Assembly: GCA_038728585.1 (NCBI GenBank)
Contig: JAVYTR010000002.1
Location: 62,001 to 126,000 of the forward strand
Direction of reading: 5' to 3'
Source: Conexivisphaerales archaeon
GTDB lineage: Archaea > Thermoproteota > Nitrososphaeria > Conexivisphaerales > DTJL01
DNA length: 64,000 bases
The position numbers and the translations under genes are program-made. The notes under the pieces were generated by a model that saw only the letters and a program-made list of their open reading frames with translations, searched no databases and was not told the DNA's origin. Below, piece after piece: positions 21,443-30,603 of the stretch (positions are counted from its first letter, which is position 1; each line of letters opens with the position of its first letter).

Positions 21443-23020
21443 TTACTGGTATGTTGACTGTGCCTGTTCTCTCAGGAACTGGGGGAGATAGAACTGCCCA
21501 CCAGCGCCCTTTCCCGTCGAACCACTGTGCTTCCATCCAACGAAGGGTTGCACCCCAACCATGGCACCTGTTGTTGCTCCTACAACCCTGTTTGCGTAGA
21601 CAACACCAGCCTGTATGTGGTCAAAGAAGTAACTGACCTCCTTTTCATCTTCACTGAATATTGCACCCGTCAGGCCATACTCTACTGAGTTTGCAACCTC
21701 CAGCGCCTGCTGCAGATTGTCGACTGTAATCACGGTGAGGAATGGAACGAAAAGCTCTTCGTAGTTCAGCCTGTGACTTGGTGGTAGAGAATCGACTATT
21801 GTTGGCCTGACGTAGTAACCGTATGGCATCACTTCGTCTCCCTTCTCCTCCCTTGCTCCACCTGTCAGTATCCTGCCATCCTTCTTCGCATCCTCAACTG
21901 CCCTCGAATATTTCATGAATGCTGCCTCGTTGATTACAGGGCCAAGGAATGTCTCCTTCTTCCTCGGGTCACCCAGCCTGAGGCCAGAAGTGAACTTCAG
22001 CAGCTTCTCTAGCATCTTTTCCTTTACAGACCTGAAAACTATCAGCCTGGATGTTGCACTGCACTTCTGTCCTGAAAACCCGAATGCGCCCCTAGCGACT
22101 CCTTCAGCTGCCTTATCGAGATTTGCCTTATCAGTCACTATCGCAGCGTTCTTTCCTCCCATCTCCGCTATAAACGGCTTTGGGCCCTTGGCGCTGAAAT
22201 CCAGGTAGCCTTTTGCACCTACCGCATAGGAACCTGTGAAAGCTATTCCCATAACGTCCTTATGCTCTATTATCGGTTGACCAGCTGATGCCCCTGAGCC
22301 CGTTATGACATTCAGCACTCCATCGGGAAGTCCGGCTTCACTGAGTATATCGTACAGGTAGAAAGCAAGCAGGGGTGAATCTGTTGCAGGCTTCAGCACG
22401 ACTGTATTGCCAGTAACAAGAGCACCAGTTGTCATTCCGCACGTTATTGCCAGTGGAAAATTGAATGGAGATATTACCCCCCATACACCGTAAGGCTTCA
22501 TGACAGACCTTACCCTTTCTCCTGGGAGCACTCCCTTGATCTCCCTTTCGTAGCCGTTATTCCTGACAATCTCTTCAGAGTAATACCTCAGATAGTCTAT
22601 GGCTTCATCTACATCTCCTACAGCTTCATACCTGTTCTTGCCATTGTCCAGAGTCATCGCAGCTGCAAGCTCATACTTCCTCTTCGACATTATGTCAGCA
22701 GCTTTCTGCATTATGTCAGCCCTCTTTCTGTAGCTCATAGATGACCAGTCTTCGAACGAATCCTTGGCTGCTTTGACTGCACTTTCCACGTCCTGGCTCT
22801 CTGCTAGCTGAATGTACCTGACAACCAGCCTGCTGTCGATCGGCGATTTCTTTGCGTATTCCTTTAATGCCTTCACCTCCTTACCTCCTATGTAAAGAGG
22901 CAAGTGCTGGCCCAACGTCTTTTCAAACTCTGACAGAGCTTCTTCATACCTGGTGTGAAATTCCTCCTCCTTTCCTCTCTCCTTTAGAGTGATGTAGGTC
23001 GCTTCACTCTTAAAAGTCAA
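21443..23020 (-). CDS. Aldehyde dehydrogenase, 1-pyrroline-5-carboxylate dehydrogenase-like
   Basis: NAD(P)-dependent oxidation of an aldehyde, most like delta-1-pyrroline-5-carboxylate dehydrogenase (glutamate semialdehyde to glutamate). Visible are the SPFNFPLAI oxyanion region with Asn, IAEMGGKNAAIV with the general-base Glu, and the catalytic Cys in FSGQKCSATSRLIV. Length 525 suits the P5CDH branch. The TTG start is the first available codon upstream of the conserved region. Its neighbour on the same strand is glutamine synthetase, consistent with glutamate metabolism. Confidence 0.85.
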   Translation of the reverse strand: MTFKSEATYITLKERGKEEEFHTRYEEALSEFEKTLGQHLPLYIGGKEVKALKEYAKKSPIDSRLVVRYIQLAESQDVESAVKAAKDSFEDWSSMSYRKRADIMQKAADIMSKRKYELAAAMTLDNGKNRYEAVGDVDEAIDYLRYYSEEIVRNNGYEREIKGVLPGERVRSVMKPYGVWGVISPFNFPLAITCGMTTGALVTGNTVVLKPATDSPLLAFYLYDILSEAGLPDGVLNVITGSGASAGQPIIEHKDVMGIAFTGSYAVGAKGYLDFSAKGPKPFIAEMGGKNAAIVTDKANLDKAAEGVARGAFGFSGQKCSATSRLIVFRSVKEKMLEKLLKFTSGLRLGDPRKKETFLGPVINEAAFMKYSRAVEDAKKDGRILTGGAREEKGDEVMPYGYYVRPTIVDSLPPSHRLNYEELFVPFLTVITVDNLQQALEVANSVEYGLTGAIFSEDEKEVSYFFDHIQAGVVYANRVVGATTGAMVGVQPFVGWKHSGSTGKGAGGQFYLPQFLREQAQSTYQ

Positions 23021-23085
23021 AAATACTCCTCCCTGCTAATCGACAAAAGAACGCAATATATGTTTAATGCTTTAATCGAAAGATG

Positions 23086-24561
23086 TCAGCTGTCAGAATA
23101 GAGGTAAAATTCGTACGGATGGGGTCTCATCTGAACCTGCTTTGACTCTGAAATAGCTCTTTCCACTATCACATCTATCAGGTCATCTGTGAATACAGGC
23201 TTCAGGTATTCTCTGTCACTCTTCAACTCTTGAATGGCTTCCATCAGGCTGCCTGGCAACTCTTTGACACCCATCTCCCTCCTTCTCTCCTCTGATAGAT
23301 GGTAGATGTTCTCATCCACGGGAGAGCCGCAGTCTATCTTCTTCTGGATACCATCAATACCTGCCATGAGCACGGCTGAAAAAGCCAGATATGGATTGCA
23401 GCTAGGGTCAGGGGCTCTGAACTCAATCCTCTTTGCTTCAGGGTTTCCTCTCTTGTAGACAGGCACCCTGACTATTGCACTTCTGTTACCCCTGCTCCAC
23501 GCAACATAGGTCGGTGCTTCGAACCCTGGTACCAGCCTCCTGTAGGAGTTGACTGTGGGGGCAACTATGGAGCAGAGACTCCTGCTGTGTTCAAGCAGCC
23601 CTCCTACAAAGTACCTGGCCAGCTGACTGATTTCTGCGTATTCATCGTCAGGGTCATAGAAGAGGTTCATCTGCTGCAGAAGCTCCTGGCCTGCTGGGTC
23701 ATCTTCAGACCACAGGCTCACATGTATGTGCATACCTGAGCCGTTATCCATAGCCAGAGGCTTTGGCATCATAGTTGCCACTTTTCCATGCCTGACGGCA
23801 ACGTTCTTGGCAACATATTTCAGCGTTGAAACACCGTCAGCCGTGTTGGTCAAGGTGTCTCGCCTTATGTTGATTTCAACCTGTCCAGCGGTTGCAACTT
23901 CATGATGGTGCGCTTCAACTGGCAGGTGGAAGTGTTCGAAGAGAAGTGAAGAGACCTCATTCCTGTAGTCAAGTAGTGTATCCTGAGGTGTTGCTGGATA
24001 GTAGCCTTCCTTGAACCTGATCGGGTAGGCTCCCTCGCTGCTCCAAGCTGCCTCCTTCGAGTTTATCGAATAGGATTGGCCTTTGTAGGGCTGAAGGACG
24101 TCAAAGGTCAGACTGTCAAATACGAAGAACTCCACCTCTGGACCCCACAATGAAAACGAGAACCCCTTCTGCTTCAGGTAGGCTTCTGCCTTCTGGGAAA
24201 TCGACCTTGGGTCGCGGGAAAACCTTCCTCTTCCCAGGTTGAGGTATATGTCTCCTATCATTCTGGCCATCGGTCTGCTCGGGTCAGACCAGGGTATCAT
24301 CGCAAAGGTATTCGGGTCAGGCTTGATTATCATGTCTGAGTCCTGTATATCAGTAAATCCTCTGAGGCTTGAACCATCAACCTTGTCAAAACCTTCGTGC
24401 ATGTCTTCTTCAGCTATCTGGTAGGCTGGTATGGTTACATGGTTGAGTTTTCCAGGCACATCCACCATCTGCATATCCACGTACTGTATCCCCTTTGCTT
24501 TTATTTCGTCAATAACCTGACTCGCAGTCATCCTGAACTGCATGAACTTGCCATTGTTCAA
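23086..24561 (-). CDS. glnA: Glutamine synthetase type I
   Basis: ATP-dependent amidation of glutamate to glutamine in a dodecameric enzyme. Motifs: GPEVEFFVFDS (metal Glu), the HHHEVATAGQVEIN block, the NGSGMHIHVSLW segment, and FEAPTYVAWSRGNRSAIVRVP with the substrate/ATP Arg residues. The region corresponding to the bacterial adenylylation loop reads ENIYHLSEERRREMG and lacks the usual NLYDLPPEE form. Start uncertain: TTG at 24561, ATG at 24543 or ATG at 24531. An Lrp-family gene lies next upstream on the same strand. Confidence 0.93.
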   Translation of the reverse strand: MNNGKFMQFRMTASQVIDEIKAKGIQYVDMQMVDVPGKLNHVTIPAYQIAEEDMHEGFDKVDGSSLRGFTDIQDSDMIIKPDPNTFAMIPWSDPSRPMARMIGDIYLNLGRGRFSRDPRSISQKAEAYLKQKGFSFSLWGPEVEFFVFDSLTFDVLQPYKGQSYSINSKEAAWSSEGAYPIRFKEGYYPATPQDTLLDYRNEVSSLLFEHFHLPVEAHHHEVATAGQVEINIRRDTLTNTADGVSTLKYVAKNVAVRHGKVATMMPKPLAMDNGSGMHIHVSLWSEDDPAGQELLQQMNLFYDPDDEYAEISQLARYFVGGLLEHSRSLCSIVAPTVNSYRRLVPGFEAPTYVAWSRGNRSAIVRVPVYKRGNPEAKRIEFRAPDPSCNPYLAFSAVLMAGIDGIQKKIDCGSPVDENIYHLSEERRREMGVKELPGSLMEAIQELKSDREYLKPVFTDDLIDVIVERAISESKQVQMRPHPYEFYLYSDS

Positions 24562-24688
24562 TATGTACGGTATCTATATCACCACTTTGATAGTCTAGCC
24601 GCATAAATGTGTGTAAATATAAAGGTTTTGCCTGGTTAGCTGTACAAATGTTCAGGTATGCGTTTCTGTTGTGTCCAGTCAGTCAGAT

Positions 24689-25150
24689 TCAGATGAGGCG
24701 AAAGTCCTCCTTGGGACTGTTCAGAACCACATGAGTATTGGTTCTCTCCACGTTGGGTAGAGACAGTATTTTCTTGGTAAAGTTGCTAAGCTCCTCCCTG
24801 CTTTTAAATTTGGCTATAACCATGACGTCTGTTGAGCCTGTTATGTCATAGACTGCACAAACCTGCTCCCACTGTGCTATCTGTTGCTCTGTTTCGAGAA
24901 GTTTCCCCTTCGATACAGTCACTTCTGTCACTGCAGTCAGCACATACCCCAGCTTTTCATGGTCAAGTATTACTGTGTATGCCTTGATTATACCTTTCGA
25001 CTCAAGCCACTTCGTCCTAGCTCTTACAGTTCCTACTGCAAGGCCTAGCTTCTCTGCAATCTTGTGAAAACTCTGCCTCGAATCTATCAGATACTCCTTG
25101 AGTATGCTTATGTCTGTCTCGTCTACAGTCTCCTTTACCGGCATAAACAT
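24689..25150 (-). CDS. Lrp/AsnC-family transcriptional regulator
   Basis: A feast/famine regulator with an N-terminal winged helix-turn-helix (residues about 10-60) and a C-terminal RAM ligand-binding domain with the GSTDVMVIAKF beta strand. Length is normal. It precedes glnA and the P5C dehydrogenase on the same strand, so it may regulate nitrogen metabolism in response to an amino acid. A TATA box (TTTAAATAC, 25176-25184) lies 26-30 nt ahead of the start. Two similar TACACA repeats (25163 and 25182) flank it and may be autoregulatory sites. Confidence 0.85.
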   Translation of the reverse strand: MFMPVKETVDETDISILKEYLIDSRQSFHKIAEKLGLAVGTVRARTKWLESKGIIKAYTVILDHEKLGYVLTAVTEVTVSKGKLLETEQQIAQWEQVCAVYDITGSTDVMVIAKFKSREELSNFTKKILSLPNVERTNTHVVLNSPKEDFRLI

Positions 25151-25204
25151 CAAGCATCAGTATACACATTAAGAGTTTAAATACACACTGCTCTGTTCTC
25201 TTTT

Positions 25205-27025
25205 TCAGGCCTGCAGTCTCTGCTGGAGGTTCCTTATTCTCTCTCTGAACTGGGATTCATCTATTTTGCCAGAGAGCTTGTCTTCGAGCAGCTGCCTTGA
25301 CTCCCTGTATACCTGCTCTATCTTTCCATCTTCTGCGACAAGCCTGTCCACTGCCTGCCTGTAACTCTTATCCTTCCTTGCCTGTTCCCTCAGGATGTTT
25401 ATCTTGGCATTCAACCTGTTTCTAGCTTCCTCGTACTGTTTCCTCTCTTCTGTGAAGTAAGCGTATGGAGCAAATCCTTCACCCCTCTGCCTTATATCAT
25501 CAAGGAGCCACGTTATCACTTCCTTCTTCTCCTTAATTATCGAATCTACCTGAGCTTCAGGGCCGCCTCTGTTCCTTACTGCGTAAATGCTGAATACAGC
25601 AACGACTATTATAAGGACTGCAAAGGCAACTCCAACAACAGGGTCGAGCTGGTAGCCAAACGGAATGTTAACCATAACAACCACAGGAGGTATTGAAGCA
25701 ACATTCGTGAAGTTGCTCTGCGTCAGGAACTGATATGATGAACCCTTTGGAAGCGACACAAGGACTGAGTAATTTCCATAGAAAGACGGGTATATGAGGG
25801 TACCCTTGCTGAGGTTCAGCTGCAGCCCACCCGAGGATCTGGTTATGGCTGAAGATGGTAGGGTGTAATAAATGACGAATGTGGCGTGGTCACGAGGTTC
25901 TACAGGTATAGGCTGGCAGCTTGGAGCTGAAGTCGGAGCTTGATAACAGTTGGAGACAGAGAGAGTACCAGATGAGAGAGATATGTACCTCGGCCTTACA
26001 ACTCCTGCCGAGATCTGGAACTGTCCACTTGCTGGGCTGGTTAACGAGACAGAGGTGAGTGCTGTCAAGTCGTTGTTCAATATGGTCACGTAATCCTGAA
26101 CGTTCAGTTGTCCGTTCTGGCCAAGAGTTATTATCCTGACTATTCTATCAACTCTGTAGATAGCAAAGGAGGAAGTAGATGCAGAACTTGGTGAGAAGGA
26201 TATGTTGACCGTTGACGGAAATATGTTGCTCGCATTTCTGTAGACGTAAAAGTAAAGATTTGTGGCTAATTGAGAATAAACCGAGTTGTTGATGTTGGGT
26301 ATGCTCATTACTGTAACAGATGATGGCAGGCCTATTGTTGATGTTGCATTATAGACATACCCTCCTGTCAAGCTTACTTTTGGTATGGATGGAGTTGCAA
26401 AGTAATATGTTGGAGAGGTTCCTGGCGAAGGTGCTGTTTCGCTAACCATCCCCCACAGTCTTAGGCCTAAGGTTATCAACATGCCTTGGCCTGGTTGAAT
26501 GGACGGCAGATTACCGGTGAAGTAGAGTGTGTTGTTGCGGACTGATTCCGTCAGCGTTATCCCAGAGCTGTTGAAACTGAGCAGATGGGTGGCATAATAA
26601 CTGGGGAACGAGACTGACAGAGGCTCGGGTTGAGTCGCGGTACTGCCAGTGTTGTTGACCTGAATTGAGGCAAGCACAGAGACATAGCTGAAGGAGTTTA
26701 AGTAGCTCTGACTATCTACCCTATATATGAGCCCTCTGGGGAGGGTTATGTTTGATGCTGTGGAGTTTGAGCTGAGGGGTAAGTAGAGCTGACTGCCAGT
26801 CTGAGAAGAATTCAGATTTTCTGACTGTGCAACTGCAATCGGAAACAAGAGCGAAGCGAAAGAGGCAAGGAGAAAAGTGAATATGACTAGATAGATAACA
26901 AAGGTCTTCAAACGGCTCGCCTCATCTGCGCGAAAATTGACAGTTATAGACATTTTGCGACCTGCAAGCTGAGAAACAAGTGGTATATGACTACTGCTTT
27001 TTTGCACACCTCTGCTTATAACCAT
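25205..27025 (-). CDS. Membrane-anchored extracytoplasmic protein of unknown function
   Basis: I do not recognise the family. A hydrophobic N-terminal segment (residues about 40-65) looks like a signal peptide or anchor. Residues about 66-480 are Ser/Thr/Asn-rich, beta-type and presumably outside the cell. A single strong transmembrane helix (VVGVAFAVLIIVVAVFSIYA) follows near 465-490. The last 115 residues are charged and predicted helical or coiled coil, presumably cytosolic. The topology suggests a surface sensor or scaffold. An internal ATG at 26953 would give a more typical signal peptide. Confidence 0.6.
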   Translation of the reverse strand: MVISRGVQKSSSHIPLVSQLAGRKMSITVNFRADEASRLKTFVIYLVIFTFLLASFASLLFPIAVAQSENLNSSQTGSQLYLPLSSNSTASNITLPRGLIYRVDSQSYLNSFSYVSVLASIQVNNTGSTATQPEPLSVSFPSYYATHLLSFNSSGITLTESVRNNTLYFTGNLPSIQPGQGMLITLGLRLWGMVSETAPSPGTSPTYYFATPSIPKVSLTGGYVYNATSTIGLPSSVTVMSIPNINNSVYSQLATNLYFYVYRNASNIFPSTVNISFSPSSASTSSFAIYRVDRIVRIITLGQNGQLNVQDYVTILNNDLTALTSVSLTSPASGQFQISAGVVRPRYISLSSGTLSVSNCYQAPTSAPSCQPIPVEPRDHATFVIYYTLPSSAITRSSGGLQLNLSKGTLIYPSFYGNYSVLVSLPKGSSYQFLTQSNFTNVASIPPVVVMVNIPFGYQLDPVVGVAFAVLIIVVAVFSIYAVRNRGGPEAQVDSIIKEKKEVITWLLDDIRQRGEGFAPYAYFTEERKQYEEARNRLNAKINILREQARKDKSYRQAVDRLVAEDGKIEQVYRESRQLLEDKLSGKIDESQFRERIRNLQQRLQA

Positions 27026-27070
27026 GGTAAATCCTTTTATCTCTGTTAAATCTTCGCACCTCGGTCTGTA

Positions 27071-27520
27071 TTGGTTCTCGTTAGAGACCTGATGAGGAAA
27101 AAGGTATTCACGCTCAGTAAGGATAAGAGCGTAAAGGATGCAGCGAAATTGATGCAGAAGAACGACGTTTCTTCTGTGCTTGTAGAATCTGGGGATGTAA
27201 TAGTTGGCATAGTTACTGAAAGAGATATAGTCAGAAAGATAGTAGCTGAAGGGTTCGACCCTTCAAAGGTGTTGCTTCAAGACATAATGACTTCGCCTTT
27301 GATAGTTGTATCGCCTGATGCAACCATAGAAGATGCATCAAGGCTGATGGTCACCTTCGGGGTCAGGAGGTTGCCTGTTATGCAGGATAGAGTCCTTGTG
27401 GGGATAATCAGCGCGAGCGATATCGCTGCTCATCTTGCCAGAGAAAAGAAGTATGAAGATAACATACTCAACGCTGTCGCTAGGGTCAGTAAGGAAGAAC
27501 TTCCTCCATCTTACGGCTGA
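27071..27520 (+). CDS. Tandem CBS-domain protein
   Basis: A stand-alone pair of CBS domains (residues about 7-60 and 73-130), which together bind adenosine nucleotides or S-adenosylmethionine and regulate partner proteins. The repeat hallmark VGIVTERDIVRKIV and its second copy VGIISASDIAAHLA are clear. TTG start. It lies head to head with the membrane protein and ahead of the MetE-like gene. The partner is unknown. Confidence 0.88.
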   Translation: MVLVRDLMRKKVFTLSKDKSVKDAAKLMQKNDVSSVLVESGDVIVGIVTERDIVRKIVAEGFDPSKVLLQDIMTSPLIVVSPDATIEDASRLMVTFGVRRLPVMQDRVLVGIISASDIAAHLAREKKYEDNILNAVARVSKEELPPSYG

Positions 27521-27564
27521 AACGAATCTAAAAGGATAAATCTGCAGTTCTTAAAGGGAGAGAG

Positions 27565-28701
27565 ATGATGTTCACTACATCTGTTGTCGGTAGCTTTCCA
27601 AGGCCTAGGTTCCTTATAGAGGCTTTCGACAAGTTTGGAAGAAAAGAGATATCGAAGGAAGAATATGAAGAAGCGGTGCAGGATGCGATTAAGCTTACTG
27701 TCAAGGAAGAGGAGCTTGCTGGGCTCGATGTTATAACAGATGGTGAGATGAGACGTTCAAGTTTTGTATCTTTCGTAGGGCAGAAACTTCCCGGGTTCAA
27801 GCTTGTACATATCACAGAGCTGAAGAAGGACGCGAAAGAAATAATGAAAAGAGAAAAGGCTCAACTCACACTCTGGAGGGCTGTGGCTGAGGGTAGGCTT
27901 GGAGATGCTGTCCTGGCTGAAGATGAGCTAAGGTTTACCAAGAGCATAACGTCAAAGGATGTCAAGATAACGCTGCCTAGCCCGTATCTTGTTATGTGGG
28001 AGACTTGGCATAAGGGTATATCAGACAGATATTACAAGGAGCCTGAAGACCTTGCTGAAGATTATGCAAAGATACTTAGAAAGGAAGTGCTCAGACTGAA
28101 GGAAGGAGGAGCGGCTTTTATTCAACTTGATGAACCGATGCTAGGAGATTTGGTTGAAGCTTCACAGGACAAGCCTGATAGGTACAGAAAGGTTGTCGAG
28201 CTGATACATGGCCAGAAATACAGGGGATTCAAGGAAGAAGTGAAGCTTGCATGCAGTCTGGTAAACCAGGTTGTGAAGGGGATAGCTGGGGTCAGGCTGG
28301 GGGTTCACCTTGACCGATGGCCGAACAAAGATTCACCTTTCTACAACACGGGTTACGAAAAGCTGTTTCCTGAGTTGCTGGAGCTCAAGGTGAAGCAGTT
28401 CGTTCTCGAATACGCTTCCCCTGGTGCAGGAGACCCGAGCAAGGTTGCTGCTGAACTTCCGTCTGATATAGAAATGGGTCTTGGAGTCGTGAAGGTCAGG
28501 GATAATACCGTAGAGGACCCAAAGCAGATAGCTGAAATGGCCGAAAAGGTTGCAAAGATAATAGGAGGGGAGAGGGTCTGGCTTAACCCAGATTGTGGGT
28601 TTGCCCCTGGCATGTACAGAGGTTTTCCAAGAGCAGTTGCATTCGCGAAGATTAGAGCTATGGTGAAGGCTGCGGAGATGCTCAGGAAGAAGCATTCTTG
28701 A
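27565..28701 (+). CDS. MetE-like cobalamin-independent methionine synthase core
   Basis: Resembles the catalytic C-terminal domain of MetE, which methylates homocysteine at a zinc site; archaeal versions lack the N-terminal domain, fitting 378 residues. TTSVVGSFPRP opens the barrel, followed by IQLDEPML, FVLEYASPGAGD and WLNPDCGFAP. Expected zinc ligands are His and Cys in an HxC motif, a Glu and a late Cys. Here the HxC position appears to read HLD (in RLGVHLDRW), so one Cys ligand is replaced by Asp. It may therefore have altered metal binding or another methyl-transfer role. Confidence 0.75.
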   Translation: MMFTTSVVGSFPRPRFLIEAFDKFGRKEISKEEYEEAVQDAIKLTVKEEELAGLDVITDGEMRRSSFVSFVGQKLPGFKLVHITELKKDAKEIMKREKAQLTLWRAVAEGRLGDAVLAEDELRFTKSITSKDVKITLPSPYLVMWETWHKGISDRYYKEPEDLAEDYAKILRKEVLRLKEGGAAFIQLDEPMLGDLVEASQDKPDRYRKVVELIHGQKYRGFKEEVKLACSLVNQVVKGIAGVRLGVHLDRWPNKDSPFYNTGYEKLFPELLELKVKQFVLEYASPGAGDPSKVAAELPSDIEMGLGVVKVRDNTVEDPKQIAEMAEKVAKIIGGERVWLNPDCGFAPGMYRGFPRAVAFAKIRAMVKAAEMLRKKHS

Positions 28702-30349
28702 GCATTTCCAACTTTGACTTGAGCTTTTCCTTATAGATCGACCTGGGCGGAGAGCCTATGCTGCAGAGGTATGTCTGAAACTCAACTCTATCTGCATCCG
28801 CTATTTCTCTCTCCATAGCCCTGATCTCCTGGCCTACTACAGCGTAGCAGGTGGCATAGCCTGGAAAATATTCGTGCGCTGGAAAGAGCTGATAGTAGAT
28901 GGATGCCTTGTGCAAGCCAGTAGTTCTTTCTGCCCAGTGAAGGAATTCTATCATACCCTGTTTCCCAGTATTCAACCTGACATCGCCTATCACCCTGAGA
29001 AACCTTATCAGCCTCCATCTTCTCGTTTCAAATTCGTACACATCGCTCAAGAGCGAGAGACCTCCATACTTCTCCGCAATTTTGACTAGTCCTCTCTGCG
29101 AATCCGTGTAAGACTTCTCTTCTTCCAGCTTCCTCAATACTTCAAGAAATTCGATTTCTCTGTTGAACGATAGACCCTCGGTGATCGGCCCCTCTAAAGA
29201 GTTGTAGAAGAGTTCGATTGACCTGAGTTTTTCGATAAAGTTGGTTGCACTGTTTGAGTGATGAAGGCAATGACCGTACTCTTCATGCACCAGAGTATTT
29301 ATCAGGTCTGGCAGCGACTTGATAGGGTCTCTTGTCTTATCTGTTGTGACAAAGTAGAGTTGAAACGGTTTGTCAGTAAAGGTGTCGAAGAACCCGGCAG
29401 CTGCTGATGGTATGGTGCCAGTAAGATATTTTGGCGTCTCTATTACCCTAGTATCGTATCTCGGGTTTATTCTGGCCAGGTTCTCGTTCACAAACCTCAT
29501 AACAACATCCCTGACAGTCTTTGTTACATCAACAACCTCTTCAGGTCTTATGTGAAGTTTTGAATTGATTGCCTGTGAGATTGCATCATAATCTTCTGAG
29601 CAATCCAGCTTCTTCGCAAGTACGGGCATCAGTCTTCTTATTTCTCTGAGTTCGTTATTCAGCCAGCCCAATGCCTTTTCTTCGAGTTCGTCAGAGGTTT
29701 CGCTGTAGTCGTAGGCTCTCTTCAGGGCTCTGTCATAGACCGCTTTCCTGCCCAGGTCAAACCCGTATTTCTCAAATATGGAATAGACCCTCTCGAACTC
29801 TCCGTGACCAAAATCATCAACATCGAAGAGGCTTACGAAGCTTTTGACTTCAGATGCTAGCGTTGAGCACAGATTTCTGAGCGTGCTGTCTTCTGTTGAA
29901 GCAGAGACTACGTCGAGGATACCCAGTATGCCGTCAAGCCTGTACAGAGTTAAGACCTTAACCCCTATCGGAACTTCCTTGTCTGCATATTTCTCTTTTG
30001 TAACTCTCACAGCTTCGATGCTACCGTTCAGCAGGCTTTTCATGTGATTGGGTACTATTCCCTCCTTAACCATGTGGTTGAAGATTGAACCCAGCACTTG
30101 CTCCAGAATCATCTGCGGCTCGTCAAATTCGAGCTCTTCGAGTATCGCGTCAAGCACTTTTAGCTGCATCTGATCAGAAGTTTTTTCCTTCAGCTGCTTT
30201 GCCTTTATTATAACAGTGTTCAAGTTGTCGCCACTAGGGATAAAAAAGACCCCAGCTTCACTGTCGAATCCCTGGGTGTATGCAGCTGACGGATTGTATT
30301 TCTTCCACAGCTCTATTATCTCGTTATCTATATCTTTAGTTCTGCCCAT
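28682..30349 (-). CDS. Zinc metallopeptidase-like protein (HExxGH), DUF885/M3-M32-like
   Basis: A 555-residue, mostly helical protein with a gluzincin-like active site: VHEEYGHCLHH near residues 353-363 (two His and a catalytic Glu) and a downstream EGLSF Glu near 391 that could be the third ligand. Overall layout recalls the DUF885 and carboxypeptidase M32 families, but I cannot assign one. No signal peptide, so cytosolic. Its 3' end overlaps the converging MetE-like gene by 20 nt. Confidence 0.65.
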   Translation of the reverse strand: MGRTKDIDNEIIELWKKYNPSAAYTQGFDSEAGVFFIPSGDNLNTVIIKAKQLKEKTSDQMQLKVLDAILEELEFDEPQMILEQVLGSIFNHMVKEGIVPNHMKSLLNGSIEAVRVTKEKYADKEVPIGVKVLTLYRLDGILGILDVVSASTEDSTLRNLCSTLASEVKSFVSLFDVDDFGHGEFERVYSIFEKYGFDLGRKAVYDRALKRAYDYSETSDELEEKALGWLNNELREIRRLMPVLAKKLDCSEDYDAISQAINSKLHIRPEEVVDVTKTVRDVVMRFVNENLARINPRYDTRVIETPKYLTGTIPSAAAGFFDTFTDKPFQLYFVTTDKTRDPIKSLPDLINTLVHEEYGHCLHHSNSATNFIEKLRSIELFYNSLEGPITEGLSFNREIEFLEVLRKLEEEKSYTDSQRGLVKIAEKYGGLSLLSDVYEFETRRWRLIRFLRVIGDVRLNTGKQGMIEFLHWAERTTGLHKASIYYQLFPAHEYFPGYATCYAVVGQEIRAMEREIADADRVEFQTYLCSIGSPPRSIYKEKLKSKLEMLKNASS

Positions 30350-30401
30350 TTGTTTAGTGCCTGATGGATATGTTTATGAAAGTTCCTTTTAATCAACGGT
30401 A

Positions 30402-30415
30402 TGCATCGATATGCA
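30402..30415. promoter_or_regulatory. Inverted repeat TGCAT-CGAT-ATGCA
   Basis: A 5-bp inverted repeat with a palindromic CGAT spacer lies in the divergent promoter region between the metallopeptidase and the aldolase-family gene. It could be an operator; no regulator is assigned. Confidence 0.3.
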
Positions 30416-30573
30416 ATAACATCGTTTAGATTTTATGGCATCGCTATATAACCAGAGAGGATTGAAAACCATACTCTGAGCAAAATATGTGTTTCCATCA
30501 GCCGGGTTTCAGTCAGTTCACGAACGATTGACTGACTATCTCAAATGAGAAGTTAACTTGGCAGTTCTAAGTT

Positions 30574-30580
30574 CTATATA
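30574..30580 (+). promoter_or_regulatory. TATA box of the DapA/KdgA-family gene
   Basis: CTATATA is centred 27 nt before the ATG at 30604, which decides that start over the upstream TTG at 30589. Confidence 0.55.
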
Positions 30581-30603
30581 GCGGTATTTTGCAGGTGTGC
30601 GGT

